Shown here one piece after another: positions 8,108 to 16,832 of a DNA stretch of 64,000 nucleotides. This stretch comes from an uncultured Caldilineaceae bacterium (GTDB lineage: Bacteria; Chloroflexota; Anaerolineae; Caldilineales; Caldilineaceae), in contig OY282381.1 in assembly GCA_958295915.1 (NCBI GenBank), forward strand, positions 3,370,722 to 3,434,721, given 5' to 3'. The stretch's first letter is position 1. Every line of letters starts with the position of its first letter. The position numbers were made by a program, and so were the translations under genes. The notes below the pieces were generated by a model, which saw only the letters and a program-made list of their open reading frames with translations, was not told the DNA's origin and ran no database searches.

Positions 8108-9484
8108 CTATCTATTGCGAGGTCGTAGACGAATCCGGATGGGTGTGCCCACAAACGGGTACTGTCTGCGCAGCTGATTCTCCAAATAGCGCAGATAGCT
8201 GAAGTGGGCCAGTTCTGGGTCGTTGACAAATAACACGAATGTAGGTGGTTCGATGCTGGCCTGGGTTGCGTAATAGATACGCAGGGGCCGCAGTTGTTTG
8301 GTGGCCGGTGGTGAGCGGTGATAGGCATCCTGAATAATGCCATTCAACTCCGCGGTAGGGATGCGATGGTGTCGCTCTGCTGCCACCGCGAGCGCAGTCG
8401 GCAAAACTTTCTGCACCCGTTGCTTGGTCAGGGCACTGATGAAGAGCACCGGTACGTAGTCGAGAAATTGCAGCTCCGCGCGTACATCTCGCGTGTATTC
8501 CACCATCGTTTGGCTGTCTTTTGCCACCACATCCCATTTGTTGACCAGAACGACGACGCTCTTATACGCCTCGAGCACATAGCCAGCGATGTGGGCATCT
8601 TGCGCGGTTACGCCTTCGCTGCCATCAATGAGCAGTAGAGCCACATCGGCGCGATCGATGCTGCGCATACTGCGCACAACGCTGTACTTTTCAATGCCCG
8701 GTTCGACCCGCCCGCGTCGTCGAATCCCTGCCGTGTCGATCAATGTTATCTTCTGGCTATGGAAAATCAGATCCGTATCGATGGGGTCGCGGGTGGTGCC
8801 AGCGATTTCGCTGACGATCGCTCTATCCTGCCCGATAAGGGTGTTGAGCAAACTGCTCTTGCCGACATTCGGTCTGCCCACAAGAGCGATGGCTACCGCA
8901 TCGTCTTCCTCTTCATCCGTAAGCGGGCTGGCCGACAGCTCTGCCACGACCAGGTCCAGCAGATCGCCCACGCCAATGCCATGAAAGGCGCTGACCGCCA
9001 CCGGTTCACCGAGCCCCAACGCCCAGAATTCTGCGGCGTTGAGCTGCCGTTCTTCGCTCTCGGTTTTGTTCACCGCCAATATGATCGGCTTTGTCGTCTG
9101 CTGCAAGAACTCGGCCAGGTCTTCGTCGGCCGCAGTCAGGCCATCCTTTCCGTCTACCACAAAGACAATTGCATCGGCCTCATCCAGCGCAATCTGAGCT
9201 TGGTTTGTAATTTCCGTGACGAAGCGGGCGGAGTCCTGGGCCAGAGGCGCCACGCCTGATCGGGTGGCCCGGAACTCGGCAGTCTTTTGTGCTTCGAGGC
9301 CGCCTGTGTCGATTACAATGAAGGAGATGCCGATCCACTCTGTCTCCCCGTAGATACGATCCCGGGTTGTGCCAGGCAGATCCTCCACTATCGCTGTTCT
9401 GGCCCCGATGAGCCGGTTGAATAGGGTCGATTTGCCTACATTGGGACGCCCCACCAGAGCGATCACCGGTTTTCGTCGTTTCAT
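8108..9484 (-). CDS. der: Ribosome biogenesis GTPase Der (EngA)
   Basis: Double Era-like GTPase needed for late assembly of the 50S ribosomal subunit. Two P loops GRPNVGKST (residues ~12-20) and GRPNVGKSS, two DTAG/DTGG switch motifs (FIVIDTGGLE, TLIDTAGIRRR), NKTE and NKWD specificity loops, and a C-terminal KH-like domain are all present. 458 residues is normal. It starts 60 bp after the YbbR-like gene, which supports cotranscription with the cyclic-di-AMP genes. Confidence 0.96.
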   Translation of the reverse strand: MKRRKPVIALVGRPNVGKSTLFNRLIGARTAIVEDLPGTTRDRIYGETEWIGISFIVIDTGGLEAQKTAEFRATRSGVAPLAQDSARFVTEITNQAQIALDEADAIVFVVDGKDGLTAADEDLAEFLQQTTKPIILAVNKTESEERQLNAAEFWALGLGEPVAVSAFHGIGVGDLLDLVVAELSASPLTDEEEDDAVAIALVGRPNVGKSSLLNTLIGQDRAIVSEIAGTTRDPIDTDLIFHSQKITLIDTAGIRRRGRVEPGIEKYSVVRSMRSIDRADVALLLIDGSEGVTAQDAHIAGYVLEAYKSVVVLVNKWDVVAKDSQTMVEYTRDVRAELQFLDYVPVLFISALTKQRVQKVLPTALAVAAERHHRIPTAELNGIIQDAYHRSPPATKQLRPLRIYYATQASIEPPTFVLFVNDPELAHFSYLRYLENQLRRQYPFVGTPIRIRLRPRNR

Positions 9485-9543
9485 TTCAATTCATCAGCGT
9501 ATCAACGCTAGACGCCCGGATTGACAAGCTGAGCCGCTCTTTC

Positions 9544-10911
9544 TCAATTGGGTATGGCCGTTGCCGTGGGCAACGGCTCCGTTGTCTCCGGGGTCGGCGT
9601 GGGCGGCGAGTCTGTGGGCGCCGAATCTGTGGGCGCCGGTGTGGGCGGCGAGTCTGTGGGTGTCGGTGTGGCCAGGGATTCAATCAACACTTCGATCGCT
9701 TCGGGGAGCACACCTTCAACCTCAATTCCCTCAGGCGGCACAACCGTCGGCTGCACTACGTGGCTGCCGGGCAACAATCCTGTCAGATCCAGCATCACCC
9801 GTACATCTTCCGGCCCAAGTGATTCAAGCAGCGGCAGGGAGCCTCCCACGATCACGTCTACCTGTTCCGGGGAAACGCTGAAGCGCATAGTGTCGTCCAC
9901 TCCCCGTACAACCGGTTGTCGGGTGACGGTCAGGCTGCTTTCCAGAGGGGCCACTCCGACCGTGACAAGGACACTGTCCTCCTCCAGCGTTAAGGTGTTT
10001 TCTGGCAGGACGAGGGGAAGTCGTTTCCGCACTTCTCCGGTCGCTCCCTCAATGGAAAGCGGGAATGTCTCCACATAACCGGGGACTTCCCGCAGCACAT
10101 TGGGGCTGCCAACCAGAACAATTGTCAGCGGCTCCACTTTCACACCGGTCAATCGGTAGCTTGGCGCTGGCGCCCCGTTCGGCTGCACGCGCACGACCAC
10201 TTCCTTGCGGCCCGGTGGCTGCACCACTGGCACAAAGATCCGGGCGGTGACCGGTTCAACCTTGACCCGCTCTACTTCCAGGTTCTGCGCATTCTGTGGA
10301 CTGAGTGGGCGGATGCGTTCCACTTGGCTTTTGGCATTGCGCAAGAAAACCTCGGCAACGACGGAGCGCACCTGCTCCACCTGCGTCTGAGGGCCGATTA
10401 CCTCCACTTTCTCTGGCTCCACCAGTGGCGTCTGCCAGTCGTAGCCGAAGGCCGGACTGTCCATCACCTCTACCTGAACCGGAACCACTTTGGAGATCAC
10501 CGGTTCGAGCTGTACCCGCAGCTGACGGGGCTGAAGAGCGATGATGTCGACGTCCGGGTTCAGAGTGGTGACATGCACCGGCACTTCATGGCTGCCGGCA
10601 GCCAAGCCAGTCAGATCGATGACCGCGCTGAAATCGTTGGCATGCAGGGATTCCAATGTGCGTTGGGGCGCTCTCAGGGTTAATGTAGTTGTGCGATTGG
10701 TCAGGTTTTGTAAACTTTGCAAGCCATCATCCATACCCCGCACCGCAATCAGAATCGGCTCCTGATACTCTTCCCGGTTCAATGGATTTTCCTGATCGAT
10801 GGCGAAAAGCCAGACGATAAACGCCAGCAGACACGACAGAATCAGCGTTGTTGTTGGTTTCATTGTACGACTATATCGCCGGATTTTATCGATTTTCGGC
10901 AAGGAATTCAA
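9544..10911 (-). CDS. YbbR-domain protein with Pro/Thr-rich tail (CdaR-like)
   Basis: Membrane-anchored regulator of the diadenylate cyclase, made of an N-terminal membrane helix (LILSCLLAFIVWLFAID) and several YbbR beta repeats exposed outside (each with the V-x-V..G/L..GSHxVPV pattern, e.g. LAAGSHEVPVHV and LLPGSHVVQPTV). The last ~45 residues are low-complexity TPTP/TDSPP repeats ending in TAIPN, probably a wall- or surface-spanning linker. A TTG start at 10911 overlaps the CdaA stop by four bases (TTGA). An ATG at 10863 is the alternative. Neither has a clear ribosome site, so translational coupling is likely. Confidence 0.8.
   Translation of the reverse strand: MNSLPKIDKIRRYSRTMKPTTTLILSCLLAFIVWLFAIDQENPLNREEYQEPILIAVRGMDDGLQSLQNLTNRTTTLTLRAPQRTLESLHANDFSAVIDLTGLAAGSHEVPVHVTTLNPDVDIIALQPRQLRVQLEPVISKVVPVQVEVMDSPAFGYDWQTPLVEPEKVEVIGPQTQVEQVRSVVAEVFLRNAKSQVERIRPLSPQNAQNLEVERVKVEPVTARIFVPVVQPPGRKEVVVRVQPNGAPAPSYRLTGVKVEPLTIVLVGSPNVLREVPGYVETFPLSIEGATGEVRKRLPLVLPENTLTLEEDSVLVTVGVAPLESSLTVTRQPVVRGVDDTMRFSVSPEQVDVIVGGSLPLLESLGPEDVRVMLDLTGLLPGSHVVQPTVVPPEGIEVEGVLPEAIEVLIESLATPTPTDSPPTPAPTDSAPTDSPPTPTPETTEPLPTATAIPN
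9550..9675. repeat. Degenerate short tandem repeats encoding the YbbR Pro/Thr tail
   Basis: Repeated GGCGAGTCTGTGGG-type units encode the TPTDSPP-like tail, so copy number could vary between strains. Confidence 0.6.
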
Positions 10912-11717
10912 AGGAATTCATCAGTCTCTGCGTTGCCCATGACCGGCCGCGGATCGTAGAACTCCGTGAGTCTGCGTCGCAGGTGGCTGGAGTCCAATTG
11001 ACGCACGATGCGCCCCCCTGTGGCAATGGAGATCGCTCCGGTCTCTTCGGACACAACGATGCTCATGGCGTCGGAGAGCTCGGTGATTCCGATGGCTGCT
11101 CGATGGCGCGTTCCCAACTGCAGGTCCGAAATGTTGCGGTTCGTCAGCGGCAGAATGCAGGACGCGGCCACAACTTTGCTGTTCTGGATGATGACCGCGC
11201 CATCATGCAAGGGCGTGCCAGGAAAAAAGATCGTCAGCAGCAGTTCCACCGAAACCTCGCCGTCGATGTCAATGCCCCTGTCGATATACTCAGCCAGACC
11301 ACCGCTGCCTTCCAGAACGAGTAGCGTCCCATGACGACGCTCAGCCAACTGCTCACAGGCGCGCACAATGTCACTGATTAGTTTCTGTGTCCCGCTGTTG
11401 GCGCGACGCAAAAAGAACGGCGTCCTCCGTCCTACCTGCTCCAGAACGCGGCGGAGTTCCGGCTGAAAAATCACCGGAATCGCCACAAATACCACCACAG
11501 AGCTGCTGCGTAACAGCCAACTGAAGGCCGTCAGTTCCACCGTGCGGGTAATCATAAAGATCAGAAAGCCGATGATCAAGATGCCGAGCACAAGCTGTAC
11601 GGCCTGGGTTCCCCACAGAAGCCGCAGCAGTGCATAAAAGATCAGTGTGACCAAGAGTAGATCGATAAGATTCTGCCAGTCTGTAAGACGACTGAGAATT
11701 GCCAGGATGTCAGACAT
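10908..11717 (-). CDS. cdaA: Diadenylate cyclase CdaA
   Basis: Membrane diadenylate cyclase that makes cyclic-di-AMP from two ATP. Three hydrophobic N-terminal helices (residues ~18-90) precede the DAC domain. The domain carries the catalytic motifs LHDGAVII and TRHRAAIGI, with the DGA aspartate and RHR arginines intact. 269 residues is the normal length for CdaA. It heads the gene run cdaA, ybbR-like, der, M28 peptidase. No glmM follows, unlike the common Firmicutes cdaA-cdaR-glmM layout. Confidence 0.93.
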   Translation of the reverse strand: MSDILAILSRLTDWQNLIDLLLVTLIFYALLRLLWGTQAVQLVLGILIIGFLIFMITRTVELTAFSWLLRSSSVVVFVAIPVIFQPELRRVLEQVGRRTPFFLRRANSGTQKLISDIVRACEQLAERRHGTLLVLEGSGGLAEYIDRGIDIDGEVSVELLLTIFFPGTPLHDGAVIIQNSKVVAASCILPLTNRNISDLQLGTRHRAAIGITELSDAMSIVVSEETGAISIATGGRIVRQLDSSHLRRRLTEFYDPRPVMGNAETDEFL

Positions 11718-11779
11718 TCAACCTTGTGTACTCCCCTTGTTCACGTCTGGAAATTCTACCTTCATCCGTCGAGGCAGGT

Positions 11780-11880
11780 CTTGTGCCTGCCCACCCTACA
11801 AAAACGCAATGTCGCCAAGACGCGATGCCGCAAAAACCAGGAATTTCAGTGCATCTTTGCGTTAAATTCGACTGTGGTTG
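11780..11880. repeat. Intergenic repeats, including family E
   Basis: A GTCGAGGCAGGTCTTGTGCC stretch is followed by AACGCAATGTCGCCAAGACG...CTTTGCGTT, a broad-distribution palindromic element that recurs at 30349-30436 and, in part, at 33562-33590. Confidence 0.6.
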
Positions 11881-11901
11881 CCCACACCGCCATGAATGGG
11901 T

Positions 11902-12837
11902 TCAGGATGGCAAGCGGACACCGCCCAATAGATGGGCCAGAATCGCCTTCTGCGCGTGGAGCCGGTTGTGGGCTTGCGGAAAGAGGACGCTTCGTTCACC
12001 GTCGGCTACAGCGTCGGATATCTCCTCGCCCCGGTGGGCCGGCAAACAGTGCATCACGAGGACGTTCTCATTTTCCACACGCTGCGCCAACTGTGAATTT
12101 ATCTGATATGGCGGAAAGACGGCCATCCGTTCTTGCCGCTCATCTTCATCCCCCATGCTGATCCAAACATCGGTGTAAAGAACATCCGCGCCGCGCACGC
12201 CACTCAGATCGTCGGTTATATCGACTTCTACTTCCGACGCCGCCAACACCTCTGGTGACGGAACGTAGCCACGCGGCGCAACGACACGCACGTTCAGTCC
12301 AACTTTGCCCGCCGCCATCAACAGACTGGTAGCGACATTATTGGCGCCGTCACCCACGTACACAAGCGTCTTGTCCTCCACAGAGCCAAGCTGCTCCCAG
12401 ATCGTGAATACATCCGCCAGCGCCTGACAAGGATGACTGTAATCACTCAGGCCGTTGATAATCGGCACACTACCCCATGCAACCATCTCCTCAATATAAC
12501 GGTGCGCAAAGACGCGCGCCATGACCCCATCGACATATCCGCTCAACACCCGGATCACATCCGCCGGGCTTTCGCGCGTGCCCAGGCCGATCTCTGCCGG
12601 GCTTAGATAAAGTCCATAGCCGCCTAGATGCTGCATCCCCATTTCAAAGCTCACACGGGTGCGCAGCGATGGTTTCTCGAAGATCATTGCCAGGGCTTTG
12701 CCGGCCAGGATCGGTTCATTACGGCCAGTTTGCGTCCACTCGTCTTTTAGTTGCTTGGCCAGCTTGAGCAGCCCCCAGAACTGTTCACTGGTCAGAATAT
12801 CAATGTCCGTATAATGGGACAGGGAAGGAACGCTCAC
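11902..12837 (-). CDS. argF: Ornithine carbamoyltransferase
   Basis: Makes citrulline from ornithine and carbamoyl phosphate in arginine synthesis. The carbamoyl-phosphate loop appears as [11 protein letters not shown], in which the usual STRT is SLRT, as in many ornithine enzymes. HPCQALAD and the ornithine-site [10 protein letters not shown] are intact. 311 residues is normal. No other arginine genes are near, so it stands alone. The start at 12837 follows GGAGACG, a reasonable ribosome site. Confidence 0.95.
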   Translation of the reverse strand: MSVPSLSHYTDIDILTSEQFWGLLKLAKQLKDEWTQTGRNEPILAGKALAMIFEKPSLRTRVSFEMGMQHLGGYGLYLSPAEIGLGTRESPADVIRVLSGYVDGVMARVFAHRYIEEMVAWGSVPIINGLSDYSHPCQALADVFTIWEQLGSVEDKTLVYVGDGANNVATSLLMAAGKVGLNVRVVAPRGYVPSPEVLAASEVEVDITDDLSGVRGADVLYTDVWISMGDEDERQERMAVFPPYQINSQLAQRVENENVLVMHCLPAHRGEEISDAVADGERSVLFPQAHNRLHAQKAILAHLLGGVRLPS

Positions 12838-12973
12838 AATCGTCTCCTGATCTGTGGATTTGGACAGATGCCATCACTGTCCGCTCCCACAACGATAGTT
12901 GTATGCGTAATAAAACGAACAGTTCGCATGAGGAGTTCCGTTTCTGACGCGCATTTCTGTTGATGAGTCTTCA

Positions 12974-13095
12974 TGAGGTATGAGCGCAATCACGTAAATC
13001 TGACCTTTGATTCGCTTGATTTATGTGATAGAGATGATAAACTGCCATTATCACAGCAATCATGTAAATCAGTGGTCAACCGGCGGAAATACCGA
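12974..13095 (+). repeat. Repeat family A interrupted by a family B element
   Basis: The left part of A (TGAGGTATGAGCGCAATCA) is at 12974-12992. The right part (CAACCGGCGGAAATACCGAA) ends at 13095. Between them lies a ~85-bp B element matching 21740-21835, so B appears to have inserted into A. Confidence 0.7.
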
Positions 13096-13098
13096 ATT

Positions 13099-14004
13099 TC
13101 AGAAAGTGGCCTGGCTTATTGCCGCCGCGCTGATCAGCAAAGCCGCCGTCCACGATGACTGGGCGCTGACAAGAGACTGACCTCGATAGATAGCCAGCCA
13201 GGTAGCCAGCCATAGGATACCCAATACCGCCAGCGCCAGGGGAACCTGACCGACGATCAGCAGCGCGCTAATGCCACACTGAGCCAACGCCATGCCCGCC
13301 AGCCCCACGCGCTCGCCAGGCCTCTCCAGATGGTGGTTGCCTCCCCACACGTGCACTGTCCATAGAAGTGCCAGCGCCCAGTGGGCGCCGCGCCAGGAAT
13401 CGATGCCGAAAACCGTCAGGGCCAAGAGCCAGGGTATAGCGACGACAACAAGGCTGTGCAGCGCATGAACGGAGATCAGCGCCACCTGGCGGTGAAGCCA
13501 GCCGCCAATCGAGAGGCCCAGCACCGCGAGCGTGGCCCAAACTGCCGGTGTTCCTATAACAAAAGCAACCACAAAGGCCGCCAAAACGCTGGGCAACCAA
13601 GCCCGGAACAAGATCGACAGAACACCAGGGCCATGCAGACCGAACAGCCAGGCCGCGGGCGAGCCAGGGGCCAGATACGGCAGCCACGGTCGACTGCGCC
13701 GGATCGTCTGTCGTATCCACGGCAGAGCTTTTGGCGTTGAAAGCCCGCCCCACATGCTCCCCCACAGTGGATCGGCCAGCAGAAAGAGAAGCACAAGCGC
13801 CTGTGGGGAGATCGTTCGGCTCACTTCGCCGAGACCCGCGGCCAAAGCCGCTGCCACGAGAGACCAGGCGGCAGAGATACGCCACGGCGAAAGTTCCAGC
13901 CAGATACGGGCATCCAACAGTGCGCTGCTGGATGTGACTGAAACAGGCAACGGAACGGTCTCTGCCGTTGATGCAACCGCGCCGATCTTTTCTGATGCTG
14001 TCAA
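13099..14004 (-). CDS. Polytopic membrane protein of unknown function
   Basis: Not recognised. 301 residues, roughly eight hydrophobic segments after a polar N-terminal 40 residues. Notable polar spots are a WGGNHHLERPGERVG loop with paired histidines near the C-terminal third and a WIRQTIRRSRPW loop. No enzyme motif is visible. It is separated by a 112-bp gap from the lipid-kinase gene on the same strand and could belong to its operon, which would fit a lipid or envelope role, but that is only context. Confidence 0.55.
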   Translation of the reverse strand: MTASEKIGAVASTAETVPLPVSVTSSSALLDARIWLELSPWRISAAWSLVAAALAAGLGEVSRTISPQALVLLFLLADPLWGSMWGGLSTPKALPWIRQTIRRSRPWLPYLAPGSPAAWLFGLHGPGVLSILFRAWLPSVLAAFVVAFVIGTPAVWATLAVLGLSIGGWLHRQVALISVHALHSLVVVAIPWLLALTVFGIDSWRGAHWALALLWTVHVWGGNHHLERPGERVGLAGMALAQCGISALLIVGQVPLALAVLGILWLATWLAIYRGQSLVSAQSSWTAALLISAAAISQATF

Positions 14005-14116
14005 AATCTGCCTGCACTCCTTCGCATTACCGGCCGGCGGGATAGTCTGTCTTCGGTAGGGTAGATTCTTGATCCGCCAACGAAAATTATACCAGAAGGC
14101 GACTCTGTCGGAAAGT

Positions 14117-15052
14117 TTATATGATGACCTCCAGACGCTTGGGTTGCACTTCGACGGACAGTTTCTCGACCCGATGGGATATGATTTCGCCGTCTGTATG
14201 CACCGGCGCCGGCTGCTGTGTCGCGATACAAACGGAACGCAATTGGCCGAACTGCACGGCCTTTTGACCGTGCAGCCCTGTTGCGGTCATCGCCTTGGGC
14301 AAGAGCGTCAGAATCCCAACCTTCGAGAGCGCATCGGCAAAGACCAAGTCGAGCAACCCATCATCCATCACTGCATCCGGCGTGAGATAAAAGCCCCCTC
14401 CTGTGCGCCGACTGTTGCCTATGCTTACCAGCAACATGGGTTTCGCGACTTCATACACTGTGCCCTCTCCGTCCGTCCACCCAATCTCGAAATGAGGTTG
14501 ATCATAGGCCCGCATGGCTCGGATCACCGCCCACAGATAGATGGCGAAACCGCGCAGCCATTTGATTTTGCGGCTTTCGACTGTTACCTGCGCCTCAAAA
14601 CCCATGCCCAGATTGTTGTCGAAATAGCGGTGGCAGGAACTCCTCCCATCGAAAGCTTCTACCCGCCCCAGATCGACCCGCCGGGTGTTGCCTTGGTGGA
14701 TGGCGTGCACCGCCGCGTCGAAGTTTTTGGCCGCGCCGACCATAGTGGCAAAATCGTTGCCACTGCCCGCCGGCAGAACGGCCAACCCTTGCACCGTTTC
14801 ACCTTCCGGGGTAGCCAGAGCCAGGCCATTGACCACTTCATTGATCGTCCCGTCCCCGCCCACTGCAGCGATGATTTCGTAGCCCTCCAGCCGGGCCCGC
14901 TGGGCCAGAGAGATAGCTTCTCCTGGCGCTGTGGTTTCCGTGATCTCGAAGGGAACATTGCCCCTACGGAACGCTGCCTGAATCGCGCCAGCCACACGTG
15001 CGCCGTTCCCCCGACCGGCGTAAGAGTTGAGGATGATTTTGACCGTTTCCAT
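14117..15052 (-). CDS. YegS/BmrU-like diacylglycerol or lipid kinase
   Basis: ATP-dependent lipid kinase of the DAGK catalytic-domain family, acting on the inner leaflet. The N-terminal ILNSYAGRGNGARV corresponds to the family's N-P-x-A-G-x-G-x motif. The diagnostic VGGDGTINEVVNGL is near residue 65, followed by LAVLPAGSGNDFA. A C-terminal beta domain is present; 311 residues is usual. Its start codon immediately follows the stop of the GH13 gene, so the two are almost surely cotranscribed. Confidence 0.85.
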   Translation of the reverse strand: METVKIILNSYAGRGNGARVAGAIQAAFRRGNVPFEITETTAPGEAISLAQRARLEGYEIIAAVGGDGTINEVVNGLALATPEGETVQGLAVLPAGSGNDFATMVGAAKNFDAAVHAIHQGNTRRVDLGRVEAFDGRSSCHRYFDNNLGMGFEAQVTVESRKIKWLRGFAIYLWAVIRAMRAYDQPHFEIGWTDGEGTVYEVAKPMLLVSIGNSRRTGGGFYLTPDAVMDDGLLDLVFADALSKVGILTLLPKAMTATGLHGQKAVQFGQLRSVCIATQQPAPVHTDGEIISHRVEKLSVEVQPKRLEVII

Positions 15053-16708
15053 TCACACTCCTTCCAATATCAACGCCTCTCTGGGCGCAATCGTCAAGTC
15101 CCACAGCGTGCCGTCGTGTGCAGCGTGCAGCCTGCCGGACGCTCCCCGAGGCCAGATTGTCCGAAAGGTTGTTGTGTTGCGCGCCGATGGTGGGGTCGGA
15201 GATGATCCTTCGCCGGCGGCATCTGTGGCGCTCCAACGATCTCTATCGCCAGCTGGCTGAGCATCCGTCCCCAGGGGAACGTTCAGGCGAGCCGTCGATT
15301 TTGTGCGATTGAACAGCACGATGATGAGTGACCTAGAGGGTACCCCCGCTTTACGATCAGCCGGTTCTTCATTCAGCATCCGCCCGCGCTGTTGTCCTGC
15401 CGCGACTGTTTCATGCGGGCGAGACGCCCGCGACCCCAGAGAGAGAGCGCGACGGAAGCCGAAGATGCCGTCCGCAGCAATCAGCGTCTCGTAAGCGCCT
15501 GTACGCAGTGCTGGGTGGCTGTGGCGCAGATCGATGGCCCGACGGTAAAAATCGAGCAGTTCGCAATTCCAGATCTGTCGATCCGCCCAGGGAAACGCTC
15601 CTCGGCAGTCGGGGTCGGGGCCGCCGCTCATTCCGATCTCATCGCCGTAATAGATGCACGGCGCGCCCGGCAAAGTCATCTGCAGCAGTACGCACAGACG
15701 CAGACCGCTTGTGTCGCCGTTTAAGGTCCACAAACTACGCGCGGTATCGTGGCTGTCCAGCAGATTCAGTTGGGTGGTCACTACCTGCCAATCGTAGCGT
15801 TCCAGCATCGTCTCCACCGCCGTCGCGAAGGCCGGCGTGTCCAATCTCTCGATGGCAAAGCCACCGGGCCGATAGTCGCTGCGAACCGTCTGCGCGCCGA
15901 AATAGCCGTAGGCAGCGCGACTGAAAACGTAGTTCATCACCGCATCGAAGCGATCCCCCCGCAGCCATGCCTCCGCCTCGTGCCAGACCTCCCCCACCGT
16001 GTAGGCGTCGGGATTGGTCTGTTTCACTACCTGTCGGAATTCCTGCCAGAAGAGCGGGTCGTTGATCTCCTCTGGCACGTCCAGCCGCCAACCGTCCGCG
16101 CCAAATGCGATCCAGTGGCGGGCTACCTCCAACAGATGCTGCCGCATACCGGGGTTGCTGGTGTTCAGTTTGGGCAGAGCGGGGAGGTCCCACCAGGCTG
16201 CATAGTTGTGGGGATTCTTCTCGCTGTTGTGATAGGGGCGTAGAGGCCATCCCTGCACGCAGAACCAGTCCAGATAGGGCGAATTTCTGCCGGTTTCCAA
16301 GATATGATGGAATGCCCAGAAGCCGCGGCTGGCGTGATTGAAGACCCCATCGAGCACGACGCGCATCTCCCGCAGATGGGCCTCGTCCAGCAGCTCCCGA
16401 AATGCCGCCTCCCCCCCCAAGAGCGGGTCCACCTGCAGATAGTCGAAGGTGTGGTAGCGGTGGTTCGAGGCAGAGCTGAAGATCGGATTCAGATAGAGGG
16501 CGGTAACGCCCAACTCCGCCAAGTAGTCCAGCCGATCGACAATGCCTAGCAGATCACCGCCCTGAAATCCCTGTTCTGATGGCGGAGCCCCCCAAGGCTT
16601 GAAGCGGATGCCTGGTAGATGCCGCGCCCGAGGGCTGCGGCAAAAACGATCCGGAAAAATCTGATAAAAGACTGCATGCTTCACCCAATCCGGTGTCGTA
16701 ACGCCCAT
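15053..16708 (-). CDS. GH13 alpha-amylase family enzyme (neopullulanase/cyclomaltodextrinase-like)
   Basis: Cytoplasmic glycosidase on alpha-glucans or maltodextrins; no signal peptide is seen. Conserved regions in order: DGVFNHA, GWRLDVPEEI with the nucleophile Asp, VGEVWHEA with the acid Glu, LLDSHDT with the third Asp. Overall it resembles the GH13_20 branch without the extra N-terminal domain. Near the C terminus a ~35-residue segment (SRASRPHETVAAG...RKAGVPS) breaks the beta-sandwich; its DNA (about 15330-15445) holds a perfect hairpin GCGGGCG-AGA-CGCCCGC at 15415-15431. It keeps the frame. The start at 16708 has GGGAG upstream; a GTG one codon earlier is also possible. Confidence 0.88.
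   Translation of the reverse strand: MGVTTPDWVKHAVFYQIFPDRFCRSPRARHLPGIRFKPWGAPPSEQGFQGGDLLGIVDRLDYLAELGVTALYLNPIFSSASNHRYHTFDYLQVDPLLGGEAAFRELLDEAHLREMRVVLDGVFNHASRGFWAFHHILETGRNSPYLDWFCVQGWPLRPYHNSEKNPHNYAAWWDLPALPKLNTSNPGMRQHLLEVARHWIAFGADGWRLDVPEEINDPLFWQEFRQVVKQTNPDAYTVGEVWHEAEAWLRGDRFDAVMNYVFSRAAYGYFGAQTVRSDYRPGGFAIERLDTPAFATAVETMLERYDWQVVTTQLNLLDSHDTARSLWTLNGDTSGLRLCVLLQMTLPGAPCIYYGDEIGMSGGPDPDCRGAFPWADRQIWNCELLDFYRRAIDLRHSHPALRTGAYETLIAADGIFGFRRALSLGSRASRPHETVAAGQQRGRMLNEEPADRKAGVPSRSLIIVLFNRTKSTARLNVPLGTDAQPAGDRDRWSATDAAGEGSSPTPPSARNTTTFRTIWPRGASGRLHAAHDGTLWDLTIAPREALILEGV
15330..15445. repeat. Repeat-derived segment inside the GH13 gene
   Basis: Contains a 7-bp-arm perfect hairpin (15415-15431). 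The related hairpin with the same geometry sits in the non-coding gap at 1863-1879. The stretch is read through in frame. Confidence 0.6.
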
Positions 16709-16745
16709 CACCGCTCCCTTAGCAGTTTTTAGTTGTCAGTGTCGA

Positions 16746-16830
16746 GTAGGGGCAATTTGAATGCCCAGCGGTTTTGGCTTTTGTTCCTTTCGCGCGTGCG
16801 TGCTGGGCAATCAAACCTTATGGTTGCCCA
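16746..16830 (+). repeat. Repeat family C copy
   Basis: AGTAGGGGCAATTTGAATGC then GCCCAGCGGTTTTGG and a run through CTGGGCAATCAAACC. It has near-identical copies at 22107-22194 and 25804-25859. Confidence 0.75.
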
Positions 16831-16832
16831 GA

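Noticed and set aside
14069..15205. A long open frame opposite the lipid kinase
   Set aside because: The kinase on the minus strand has its full signature; this one shows no domain.
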